Positions 9,424-16,332 of a stretch of 64,000 nt of DNA are shown here, in pieces. Every line of letters starts with the position of its first letter. Within the stretch, counting starts at the first letter, position 1. The notes beneath the pieces were generated by a model. That model was not told the DNA's origin and made no database searches. It was given only the letters and a program-made list of their open reading frames with translations. A program made the translations under genes and the position numbers. Source of the stretch: Azorhizobium sp943371865 (GTDB lineage Bacteria > Pseudomonadota > Alphaproteobacteria > Rhizobiales > Xanthobacteraceae); NCBI RefSeq assembly GCF_943371865.1, contig NZ_CALRWL010000026.1, positions 1 through 64,000 of the forward strand, given 5' to 3'.

Positions 9424-9458
9424 ACGTTGAGCCAAATCAACGTCATGTGCGAAACATG
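9424..9458. promoter_or_regulatory. two adjacent inverted repeats upstream of the TetR-led operon
   Basis: The first repeat is acgttga-N6-tcaacgt (9424-9443), and the second, touching it, is catgt-N5-acatg (9444-9458). Seven-base half-sites with a short spacer fit TetR-family operators. They lie in the 136-base gap between the end of the anti-sigma gene and the TetR start. The first repeat could instead be a transcript hairpin after the anti-sigma gene, but there is no T-run. The assignment to the TetR protein is inference. Confidence 0.45.
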
Positions 9459-9491
9459 ATCGCAGGTCTCGGCCTGTTCAATAGCTTGGGA

Positions 9492-10274
9492 TTACAGGGT
9501 TCGGCTGGCATTGCCCTTCATCAGGATCGGCCCGGTGGGCCGGCCGGTGGGCGAGCCGCCCGCCGGCTCCAGGGTGATCTCGAACAATTGGTCCGCGCTG
9601 GCGGTGGGTAGGCCGCGCACGGACAAATCCAGGTTGCGCATGGCCTCCAGCAGGCCCACGGACACCGGCCCGCGGGCACGGTCCCACAAGGTCCACACCT
9701 GCAATGTCTTGCCCGCCGGCACGTCGATGGCCTGCAACGGCACCAGTTCGGTCCGGCCATCGGCGAAGGCATTCACCACCGCCCCCGGCCGGTTGGCGTC
9801 CGACAGCAGCACCGCCACCAGCACCGGCGTGCGGTGGGCCTCGCGCACCAGCAGGGTCACGCCAATGGCCAGCAGCACCACCGCGGCGCTGGCCGCCAGG
9901 CCGACACCGCGCCAGATGTCGAGATCATTCCACAGCCCCACCAGCAACGAGGTGCGGCTGGGGCGGCGGCGGGGGGGTGGAAGCGGGCGCGCGGGCGCCG
10001 CCTGCGCCTCGGGCGGGGCGGGCATCTCCGCGGCGGGAGGCGTGGGCAAGGCGGTCTCGATCCGGCTCCACAGGTCGGCGCTCGCGGGCTGGGGCGCGGC
10101 GGTAAAGTCCAGTTCCGCAAAGCGCAGGCGCCAGGTGTCCACCAAAGCGCGGAAGTCCGCATCTTCGGCCAGCAATTGGTCGCACAGGGCCTGGTCGGCG
10201 CCGTCCGCGAGGCCCAGCACGCATTCGGCGGCGAGGCGGTCGCGGGCGTCGGCGGTGAGGGGTTCCGCGCTCAT
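9492..10274 (-). CDS. membrane anti-sigma factor, RskA/anti-sigma-K family
   Basis: Membrane-bound regulator predicted to hold the adjacent ECF sigma factor inactive. The product of about 260 residues has an N-terminal zinc-less anti-sigma domain (AECVLGLADGADQALCDQLL, then LVDTWRLRFAEL), a Pro/Arg-rich linker, one transmembrane helix (about 125-148) and a C-terminal RskA extracytoplasmic domain with the family signature VPAGKTLQVWTLWD followed by SADQLFEITLEPAGGSPTG. The start at 10274 overlaps the sigma stop by ATGA; an ATG three codons upstream is possible. RskA-type factors are released by regulated proteolysis. The inducing signal here is unknown. Confidence 0.9.
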   Translation of the reverse strand: MSAEPLTADARDRLAAECVLGLADGADQALCDQLLAEDADFRALVDTWRLRFAELDFTAAPQPASADLWSRIETALPTPPAAEMPAPPEAQAAPARPLPPPRRRPSRTSLLVGLWNDLDIWRGVGLAASAAVVLLAIGVTLLVREAHRTPVLVAVLLSDANRPGAVVNAFADGRTELVPLQAIDVPAGKTLQVWTLWDRARGPVSVGLLEAMRNLDLSVRGLPTASADQLFEITLEPAGGSPTGRPTGPILMKGNASRTL

Positions 10275-10861
10275 GACATGCACTCCCGCAGGGCCAGCAG
10301 GCCGCGGCGGATCCAGGATTTCACCGTGCCCAAGGGCTGGCCGAGGCGCCCGGCCAGTTCCCCGTGGCTGAGGCCGCGAATATAGGCCAGCACGATGGCA
10401 TCGCGCCGCTGCGGCTCCAGCCGCTCCAGGCAGCGCCGCAGCGCGCCGGCCTCGGAAAGCGCCGCCACCACCGCCTCGCCGTCCGGCTCGGGGGCGGCCA
10501 GGCCCAGGGGTTCGAAATCCCCCACCAGATCGGTGCGGGCCTCGCCGCGCAGCACGTTCAGGGCGCGATGGCGCAAGATGGCGAAGATCCAGGTCTGCGC
10601 CGCCCCGCGGGTGGCATCGAAGGTGGACGCCTTGTCCCAGATGCGCAGGAAGGTGTCGTGCACCACCTCTTCCGCCAGATCCCGCCGCCGCAGCATGCGC
10701 AGCGCCACCCCCACCATGCGCGGGGCCAGCGTGTCGTAGATCGCCTTGAGCGCCGCCCGCTCGCCGCGGGCGCAGCCGTCCAGTGCCCGCGCCAGATCGG
10801 CATCCTCGGCGGACCTGGCGCCGAACGGGGGAGACGACAGAGAGAGGGCGCCTTCGCTCAC
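10271..10861 (-). CDS. ECF RNA polymerase sigma factor, SigK/RskA-associated group
   Basis: Alternative sigma factor of 196 residues with region 2 (about 35-105: GERAALKAIYDTLAPRMVGV, EEVVHDTFLRIWDKA, ILRHRALNVLR) and region 4 (about 145-195: CLERLEPQRRDAIVLAYIRG, LGQPLGTVKSWIRRGLLALR). I place the start at the GTG at 10861 because AGGAG lies five bases upstream; an in-frame ATG at 10936 would add 25 Pro/Ala-rich residues. It is cotranscribed with its anti-sigma partner and diverges from the DUF4394 gene, a recurrent neighbour of such pairs. Its regulon probably includes that gene, but I could not recognise a shared promoter motif by eye. Confidence 0.9.
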   Translation of the reverse strand: MSEGALSLSSPPFGARSAEDADLARALDGCARGERAALKAIYDTLAPRMVGVALRMLRRRDLAEEVVHDTFLRIWDKASTFDATRGAAQTWIFAILRHRALNVLRGEARTDLVGDFEPLGLAAPEPDGEAVVAALSEAGALRRCLERLEPQRRDAIVLAYIRGLSHGELAGRLGQPLGTVKSWIRRGLLALRECMS

Positions 10862-11053
10862 GGGGGCTCCTGACACGGGGGCGGCTGGGTCGGTTGCGTC
10901 CTGACGTGGCGCCACCTTAGCGGGGCCAGGATACACAGCGGCGTCCGCCGCGCACCGTCGGTGAAAAAATTTAAATCCGCTGCATCCATGGGGCAGGCTG
11001 GCGGGTAGCCGCTCCGTTCCGCCGAAACACTCGGCTCACAACGGAGATGTCCC

Positions 11054-11836
11054 ATGAAGGTCTCGACCCTGACGCTCTCGACCCTGGCCCTGGTGCTGGC
11101 CGCCACCTCTGCCCAGGCGCAGACCGTGGCCGCCTTGGTGGGCGACAAGACCATCGCGCTGGTGGACGTGAAGACCCTGAAGGCCGGCAAGGCCATGACC
11201 GTCTCCGGTATCGACGGCGCCGTGCTGGGCCTCGATGTGCGCCCCGCCGACGGCAAGCTTTATGCCCTGTTGGCCGACGGCACCGTGGTGACCCTCGACC
11301 CCACCACCGGCGCCGCCACCAAGGTCTCCAAGCTGGAGACCACGCTGAAGGCCGGCACCCTGGCCACGGTGGATTTCAACCCGGTGGCCGATCGGCTGCG
11401 GGTGATCGGCAGCGACGGCACCAATCTGCGGGCCAATGTGGATGACGGCAAGGTCACCACCGACGGCGCGCTGAAGTTCGCCGAGACCGACATGCACAAG
11501 GGCGAGACCCCCAAGGTGGTGGCCGGGGCCTATACCAATGCGGTGAAGGGCGCCAAGGAGACCGCGCTCTATGACGTGGACGCCACCATCGGCGGCCTGC
11601 TGAAGCAGGCGCCGCCCAATGACGGCGTGCTCACCGCCGTGGGCAAGCTGGGGGTGGCCGGCCCCACCTATGCGTTCGACATCGTCACCCTGGCGGACGG
11701 CACCAATGCCGGCTGGCTGATGGCCGCCGACACCCTCTACAAGGTGGATCTGGCGACGGGCAAGTCCACCAGCGTCGGCAAGATCACCGGCCTTGGCGGG
11801 GCGGTGCGCGACATCGCCATCCTGCCGGCCATGTGA
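11054..11836 (+). CDS. exported DUF4394-domain beta-propeller-like protein
   Basis: A 260-residue protein with a Sec signal peptide ending in AQAQ (about residues 1-23), so it is periplasmic or secreted. The rest is a series of short repeated beta units with the DUF4394 hallmarks: VLGLDVRPADGKLYALLADG, DFNPVADRLRVIGSDGTNLR, GAYTNAV and ALYDVDATIGGLL. The family has no proven function. The gene has a good GGAG site before its ATG, is divergent from the ECF sigma/anti-sigma pair, and is a likely sigma target. A strong GC hairpin follows the stop. Confidence 0.88.
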   Translation: MKVSTLTLSTLALVLAATSAQAQTVAALVGDKTIALVDVKTLKAGKAMTVSGIDGAVLGLDVRPADGKLYALLADGTVVTLDPTTGAATKVSKLETTLKAGTLATVDFNPVADRLRVIGSDGTNLRANVDDGKVTTDGALKFAETDMHKGETPKVVAGAYTNAVKGAKETALYDVDATIGGLLKQAPPNDGVLTAVGKLGVAGPTYAFDIVTLADGTNAGWLMAADTLYKVDLATGKSTSVGKITGLGGAVRDIAILPAM

Positions 11837-11853
11837 GCCCCCTGCCGTGACGG

Positions 11854-11878
11854 GCGGCGCCCCCGGCGGGGGCGCCGC
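11854..11878 (+). terminator. strong GC hairpin after the DUF4394 gene
   Basis: Perfect 11-bp stem gcggcgccccc / gggggcgccgc with a 3-base loop, starting 17 bases after the stop codon. It is followed by gttacaaaacg rather than a T-run, so termination strength is uncertain. Confidence 0.5.
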
Positions 11879-11882
11879 GTTA

Positions 11883-11899
11883 CAAAACGTCTTGTTTTG
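11883..11899. promoter_or_regulatory. inverted repeat caaaac-N5-gttttg upstream of the Spy/CpxP-like gene
   Basis: A perfect 6-bp inverted repeat in an otherwise AT-richer patch about 65 bases before the ATG at 11962. It is a possible regulator site or part of a promoter. No cognate regulator can be named. Confidence 0.3.
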
Positions 11900-11961
11900 A
11901 CCACGCGGTGCAACAGGGCCTGGCTAGCGTGATGGCGTCCATCTGCAACAAGGACGACATC

Positions 11962-12534
11962 ATGAAAAAGACGTTCGTACTCGCGTCCCTCTTCTGCGCC
12001 GCCGTGGCCGGGGCCGCCGCCACCCTTCCCGCCCGCGGCGCAGCCAATGGCGGCGCGGCGCCGCAGACCCCCCCGACGCTGGAAAGCTGCACCCTCGCCC
12101 CCGCCATGGGCGCCCCGTTCCTGGGGCAATATGATCCGGCGCGGGCGCGGCTGATCGTCGGTGCGATGCTGGCGGCGCAGGAGACCGCCATCGGCATCAC
12201 CCCGGCGCAAGTGCCGGTGTGGCGGGCCTATACGGTGGCGGTGATCGCCATGCTGCCCACCGGCGAGCGGCTGGCGCTGTGGCAGGCACAGCAGGCCAAG
12301 GAACCGCGCAAGCCGTTCGCCGTGCCCGAAGCGATCGCGGATACGCTGCTGGCCAAGGCCGAGGGCGCCCGCAAACTGAAGGACGCGATCACCGCTCTGC
12401 GCGCCGCCCTCACCCCCGAGCAGATGAAACTGGCGGAACTGCCGCAGGAGCGGCTGATGGGGCATCTGGGGGATCTGATCGCGGCCCGCCAGTCGGAGAT
12501 GGCCGCCCCGCCCGCCGGCTGCGGCCCCTACTGA
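11962..12534 (+). CDS. exported Spy/CpxP-like LTxxQ-motif protein
   Basis: Predicted periplasmic protein of 190 residues beginning MKKTFVLASLFCAAVAGAAA, a clear Sec signal peptide. The mature part is helical, with two motifs resembling the Spy/CpxP repeat: GITPAQVPVWRAYTVAVIAM and ALTPEQMKLAELPQERL. That family includes small periplasmic chaperones and metal-stress proteins. A GGACGA purine stretch precedes the ATG, and the frame extends 18 codons upstream without a better start. It lies downstream of the DUF4394 gene but is separated from it by a hairpin, so a separate promoter is likely. Confidence 0.7.
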   Translation: MKKTFVLASLFCAAVAGAAATLPARGAANGGAAPQTPPTLESCTLAPAMGAPFLGQYDPARARLIVGAMLAAQETAIGITPAQVPVWRAYTVAVIAMLPTGERLALWQAQQAKEPRKPFAVPEAIADTLLAKAEGARKLKDAITALRAALTPEQMKLAELPQERLMGHLGDLIAARQSEMAAPPAGCGPY

Positions 12535-12542
12535 GCCCAAAC

Positions 12543-12582
12543 CAGAACGCCCGGCGCTCCGTCTGGAGCGCCGGGCGTTCTG
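12543..12582. terminator. bidirectional intrinsic terminator between convergent genes
   Basis: A perfect 18-bp stem with a 4-base loop (gtct at 12561-12564): cagaacgcccggcgctcc pairs with its exact complement. It lies 8 bases past the stop at 12534 and 26 bases past the stop of the opposing gene at 12608, so it can serve both transcripts. Confidence 0.85.
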
Positions 12583-12607
12583 CTGTGTGGGATGAGCTGC
12601 CGAAGCT

Positions 12608-13201
12608 TCAGCGCTCGAAGCTGCGGGTGCGGGTGGCGACCCCGCCGTTCGGCCCCACCGTGGTGCGGGTGGAACTGCACTCCCCGCCGCCGCAGGTGCG
12701 GGTCTGCACCGTGGCGCCGCCATAATAGCCGGTGCTGCCGCGCACGCTGGTGCAAGACCCGCCGCCGCAATTCACCGCCGCCCCGTGGGAGGTCACGCGC
12801 GGCGCGCCATAGGGCGGATAGCTGCCCCAGCGGCCATACCAGGGATAGGCGCGGTAATAGGTGTCCCAATAGGTGCGGTCGAAGCCCACCACCACCACGC
12901 CCACCCGGGGCGCCACCGGCGCGGTGAGCACCACCGGGGCGCCCTGATAGACCACCTGGATATAAGGCGCGGCCACCCAGCCGCGATACGGCCCATAGCC
13001 CACGTCACACCACGTATATCCGGGCAGGCAGCCATAGGTGACGATGGGGGTCGCCGCCGGCACCACGGTGACCGCCGGATAGGCGGTGGAGGGCCCGGCC
13101 CGCAGATTGACATTGCTCACCGCCACCGCGCCGGTGGCCGCGGACGCCATGCCCGCCGACGCGGCCAGGATCACGGCCGCCACAACGCACGTCTTTCGCA
13201 T
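12608..13201 (-). CDS. exported SH3-domain protein, Tyr/Gly-rich tail
   Basis: A 197-residue protein with a Sec signal peptide (MRKTCVVAAVILAASAGMAS, cleaved near ASA). A bacterial SH3 domain follows (about 25-85: VSNVNLRAGPSTAYPAVTVV, YTWCDVGYGPYRGWVAAPYI). The C-terminal half is low in complexity and rich in Tyr, Gly and Pro, with two CGGG cysteine pairs. SH3_3 domains often bind cell-wall peptides, so a periplasmic or envelope location is likely. The gene stands alone and is convergent with the LTxxQ gene across the strong terminator. Its function is otherwise unknown. Confidence 0.85.
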   Translation of the reverse strand: MRKTCVVAAVILAASAGMASAATGAVAVSNVNLRAGPSTAYPAVTVVPAATPIVTYGCLPGYTWCDVGYGPYRGWVAAPYIQVVYQGAPVVLTAPVAPRVGVVVVGFDRTYWDTYYRAYPWYGRWGSYPPYGAPRVTSHGAAVNCGGGSCTSVRGSTGYYGGATVQTRTCGGGECSSTRTTVGPNGGVATRTRSFER

Positions 13202-13560
13202 GTTCGAACCCTTTCTTCACGCCCCGCGCGCGCCCGGATCCGGACGCCGCCGCTGCGGGGCGGGGGCTCACTTAGGGGCATGGGCTTTGCGGGCGTGATG
13301 CAGGTTTGTGGCGTTTTGTAACGGGGGAGCGTTGCTGCGGGCGATGGCAGTGGGCCGAAAATTGACGGTTCGGCCAAGGGGGTGTATTTTCTGCTCAGAT
13401 CGCTGGTGATTGAGCGTGTGAAGAACCAGCGCCACCCGTGTTCACGGGTTCTTCCCGTATGGGGAGAGCAGCCCGAAAGGGTCAAGAGCTTCGCTCCGAG
13501 GCGTATGCCGGATGGCCCCGAAAGGGGCCATTTCCGTATCTGAGATATGGACCATTGCCC
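13202..13560. other. 359-base intergenic stretch
   Basis: No convincing gene. It holds the promoter region of the SH3-protein gene and ends at the 3' end of the orphan gene at 13561. An 8-bp hairpin with a gaaa loop (atggcccc / ggggccat, 13512-13531) lies just past the orphan gene's stop and could be its weak terminator. The composition is less GC-rich than the flanks, continuing the orphan-gene patch. Confidence 0.6.
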
Positions 13561-14154
13561 TCAAATGCGAGGCCTCGGGCGGTTTCGGTCGGCGATCTTC
13601 TTCGGATGCCGGTTTTCGCAGCGAAGCCTGACCAGATGCTTGAATTTCACCGATCCAAAGGTATCCGGCGCCTTGGTGTGGCAAAAATAGGCGGATCGGA
13701 TCTTCATATGCAGATCGAACGGGATGCCGGTCACGCGATCAAGCGTGAATATGATCGCATATAATCTCACCTGTCCGGTGTCGGTATGTAATGGCAGTTG
13801 TGCATAGCGATCATTTCCGCTCAGCATCCAAGTGATCTGGTTGGGGAAGCTATTGATCAGTTCGCGCAGAGCGAGAGAGGCCTCATACCGTGCGGGGCAG
13901 AAATATCCTGGATTTCGGCTGCACCCGGGGAAGATCCCCGTTGATGTATCGCTCGGCTCCGCATCTCTGGTGAAGACGTGGTCGCTGAAGGTGACAACGA
14001 GCCGCCGGGACACAGCGCCAGAATCCACGACTTCCAATGAAAGCTCATCCAGATGATCGAAGGTATAGGTTCGATCTGCAGTCTGGAACGCTGGCCAAAC
14101 TGATTTTTGGATATAGCGGTGCGCCATTGGCGAGAGAGGGGCCTTGCGTTTCAC
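13561..14154 (-). CDS. uncharacterised protein, lower-GC orphan gene
   Basis: A soluble protein of about 190-200 residues that I cannot assign. Visible stretches include RTYTFDHLDELSLEVVD, LVVTFSDHVFTRD, NPGYFCPARYEASLALREL and a C-terminal basic tail (RHPKKIADRNRPRPRI). The FDHL / VTFSDHxFT / FCxxRYxxS pattern recalls, from memory only, a family of small proteins annotated as stationary-phase adaptation proteins in phage and accessory DNA. The start is unclear: GTG at 14154 or ATG at 14127 are candidates, both without a good ribosome-binding site, and the frame is open to 14283. Composition is markedly less GC-rich than its neighbours, suggesting recent acquisition. Confidence 0.5.
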   Translation of the reverse strand: MKRKAPLSPMAHRYIQKSVWPAFQTADRTYTFDHLDELSLEVVDSGAVSRRLVVTFSDHVFTRDAEPSDTSTGIFPGCSRNPGYFCPARYEASLALRELINSFPNQITWMLSGNDRYAQLPLHTDTGQVRLYAIIFTLDRVTGIPFDLHMKIRSAYFCHTKAPDTFGSVKFKHLVRLRCENRHPKKIADRNRPRPRI

Positions 14155-14279
14155 CGGTGCGGTGAAAAAGATGTCGAAATTCGACTTTGATATGAAGTCT
14201 GCATTTCGAACTATTGAAGCAGAAATACAATTTTTGTCATCTGGTCTTTCAATCGCGCGGGCATTTGTGCCCGCCCCCC

Positions 14280-15104
14280 TCACCCCAGATACCGCCCCGG
14301 CGAGACCCCGAACGCGGTCTTGAACATGGCGATGAAGGCGCTCGGCCCCTCGAAGCCCAGCGCGTCGGAGATGCGGTTGACGCTCTCGCGGGCGGCCAGC
14401 ATCTCCAAGGCGCGGAACAGCTTGGCCTGACGGCGGAAGGTGCGCAGGCTGAGGCCGGATTCGGCCTTGAAGCGGCGCTCCAGGGTGCGGGCGGACAGGC
14501 CGAGGCCAGCGGCCAGCTCCGGCACCGGGCGCACATCCGCCGGATCGGCGAGGATGGCGCGGGCGAGGGCGCGCAGCGGCGCGCTCGCCGGCATGGGCAG
14601 CCGCAGCGGCGCCACGGGCGAGGCGGCGATCTGGTCCAGCAGCACCGCCACCAGCCGCCCGGCGGGGCCGGCCTCGTCATAGTCCGGCGGCAGTTCCGTC
14701 ACCGCCTCCAGCAGATTGCGCAGCAAAGGCGAGACCTGCACCACCGCCATGGCGGCGGGCAGGGCCGCGGCGGCGTCGCGGCGCACATAGAGGGTGCGCA
14801 GGCGGGTGGAGGCCAGATGCCGGGTGGCGTGCAGGGTATCGGGCGGAATCCACAGCGCCCGTTCCGGCGGCACGAAGAAGGTGCCCTCCGCCGCGCTCAC
14901 CGCCATGGCGCCATCCAGCACCGCCAGCAATTGGCCGCGGGCGTGGCTGTGGGGATGTTTGCCCTCGCCCCTTGTGCCATCGGCCATGAAGGTCACCACC
15001 CGCCGGGGCCGGTCCGGCACCGGCATGTCCACCACGAAGCCGTTGGGGTTTTCCGCGGGTGGAGCCGGCGGGGTGGCCGCGCGGGGCTTTGGCGTGAGGG
15101 TCAT
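14280..15104 (-). CDS. AraC-family regulator with N-terminal cupin sensor
   Basis: A 274-residue regulator with a cupin effector domain (about 20-110; HPHSHARGQLLAVLDGAM carries the metal or ligand histidines) and a C-terminal AraC DNA-binding domain (about 175-270). The latter has two helix-turn-helices, LAAGLGLSARTLERRFKAES and ISDALGFEGPSAFIAMFKTA, followed by GVSPGRYLG. This is the AraC_6-like cupin/HTH subfamily. It is transcribed divergently from the extradiol dioxygenase gene across a 158-base gap and is therefore a candidate activator of the first catabolic operon. That link is inference from position. Confidence 0.9.
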   Translation of the reverse strand: MTLTPKPRAATPPAPPAENPNGFVVDMPVPDRPRRVVTFMADGTRGEGKHPHSHARGQLLAVLDGAMAVSAAEGTFFVPPERALWIPPDTLHATRHLASTRLRTLYVRRDAAAALPAAMAVVQVSPLLRNLLEAVTELPPDYDEAGPAGRLVAVLLDQIAASPVAPLRLPMPASAPLRALARAILADPADVRPVPELAAGLGLSARTLERRFKAESGLSLRTFRRQAKLFRALEMLAARESVNRISDALGFEGPSAFIAMFKTAFGVSPGRYLG

Positions 15105-15195
15105 TCAGGGCCATCCGGCGCGCCGTGGGTGTCGCTTCACAGCAACTTTTCGGCAGACTAGCGCTAACAGCGCCTCCCTGTCGCCTCCTATCCTG

Positions 15196-15208
15196 GTTGC
15201 GATGCAAC
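15196..15208. promoter_or_regulatory. inverted repeat gttgc-gat-gcaac in the AraC/dioxygenase divergent region
   Basis: A short perfect inverted repeat 55 bases before the dioxygenase ATG, in the 158-base divergent region. It is a candidate binding site for the AraC-type regulator, although AraC proteins usually bind direct repeats, so the assignment is weak. Confidence 0.3.
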
Positions 15209-15262
15209 GGCGGTCCGGCCCTGCGCCCAGGGTTCGGATGCTGCCCAGAGGGGAGAGCCACC

Positions 15263-16327
15263 ATGCGGTCCACGGTGATCGGCGGCGCCATGCTGCCCCA
15301 CGCCCCGCAATTCTTCACCCAGCCCGACACCGAGGACAAGGCCACCATCGCCGCCGTGCAGGCGGCCGGCGCGGCCATCGGCGAAAAGCTGAAGGCGCTC
15401 GATCCTGATCTGTGGATCATCTTCTCCAATGACCATGCGGAGCAGTTCTTCCACACCGCCGCCCCGCCCTTCACCATCCATGTGGGCGGGGAGGCCTCGG
15501 GCGCATTCGCCGGGCGGGAGTTTCATTGGCCGGTGCCCAGCGCCATCGGCTTCGAACTGGTGCGCGAGATGTATCGCCAGGGCTTCGACCCTGCTTTCAG
15601 CTCCACCGCCAAGATCGACTATGCCATCGGCATTCCGCTCACCCATCTGGGCGTCACCGCCCCGGTGCTGCCGATCTATGTGAATGCCTATCTGCCGCCG
15701 CAGCCCACCATGGAGCGCTGCTATGCCTTCGGCCAGGCCATCGCCCGGGCGGTGACCACCTTGGGGCTGCGCACCGTGGTCATCTGTTCGGGGGGCATGT
15801 CGCATTTCCCCGGCACCGACCGCTATTCCAATCCCGAACTGGACTGGGACAATGCCGCCTTCGCCAAGCTGAAGGCCGGCAATCTCAAATCGCTGATCGG
15901 CTATGACGAGGCCGAGCTGGACGCCACCGGCAATATCGAATTGCGCTGCTGGGCCTGCGGCGCCGGGGCGCTGGGAGAACGGGTGCCGGACCTGGTGTCC
16001 ATGGACCCCTCCTGGCATCACAATTATGCATCCCTGGGCTGGTATGAGCCCAAGACCACCGACCATGAGGCCCATTATCCGGCGCTCAAGCCGGAGCTGG
16101 TGGAGCTGGTCACCGCTTTGCATGCGCTGGCCCACGATGCCGCCAAGCGCGAGGCCTATCTGGCGGACCCGGTGGCCTACGCCGCCGGCTTCAAATTGCC
16201 GGAGGCGCAGCGCGCGGCGCTGATCGCGCTCGATGTGCCGGCCATGGTGGCCATGGGCACCCATCCTCTGGTGCCGTTCCTCGCCAACATGCAGATCCAG
16301 CGCCTGCGCCCCCGCGCGGCGGAGTGA
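15263..16327 (+). CDS. class III (LigB-type) extradiol ring-cleavage dioxygenase with fused C-terminal LigA-like domain
   Basis: Non-heme iron(II) enzyme that opens a dihydroxylated (or amino-hydroxy) ring next to the diol. It has 354 residues: a LigB catalytic domain (about 1-275) and a LigA-like helical domain (about 283-350, ending HPLVPFLANMQIQR). The two are fused as in gallate and 3-O-methylgallate dioxygenases. Predicted iron ligands are His13 (MLPHAP), His58 (SNDHAEQFF) and Glu226 (TGNIELR), with His181 (GGMSHFPG) as acid/base. A gaggggagag site precedes the ATG; the longer upstream frame lacks support. It starts a run of catabolic genes, with the aldehyde dehydrogenase 5 bases downstream. 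The substrate is not deducible; context favours a hydroxylated N-heterocycle or aminophenol. Confidence 0.9.
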   Translation: MRSTVIGGAMLPHAPQFFTQPDTEDKATIAAVQAAGAAIGEKLKALDPDLWIIFSNDHAEQFFHTAAPPFTIHVGGEASGAFAGREFHWPVPSAIGFELVREMYRQGFDPAFSSTAKIDYAIGIPLTHLGVTAPVLPIYVNAYLPPQPTMERCYAFGQAIARAVTTLGLRTVVICSGGMSHFPGTDRYSNPELDWDNAAFAKLKAGNLKSLIGYDEAELDATGNIELRCWACGAGALGERVPDLVSMDPSWHHNYASLGWYEPKTTDHEAHYPALKPELVELVTALHALAHDAAKREAYLADPVAYAAGFKLPEAQRAALIALDVPAMVAMGTHPLVPFLANMQIQRLRPRAAE

Positions 16328-16332
16328 GAGCC

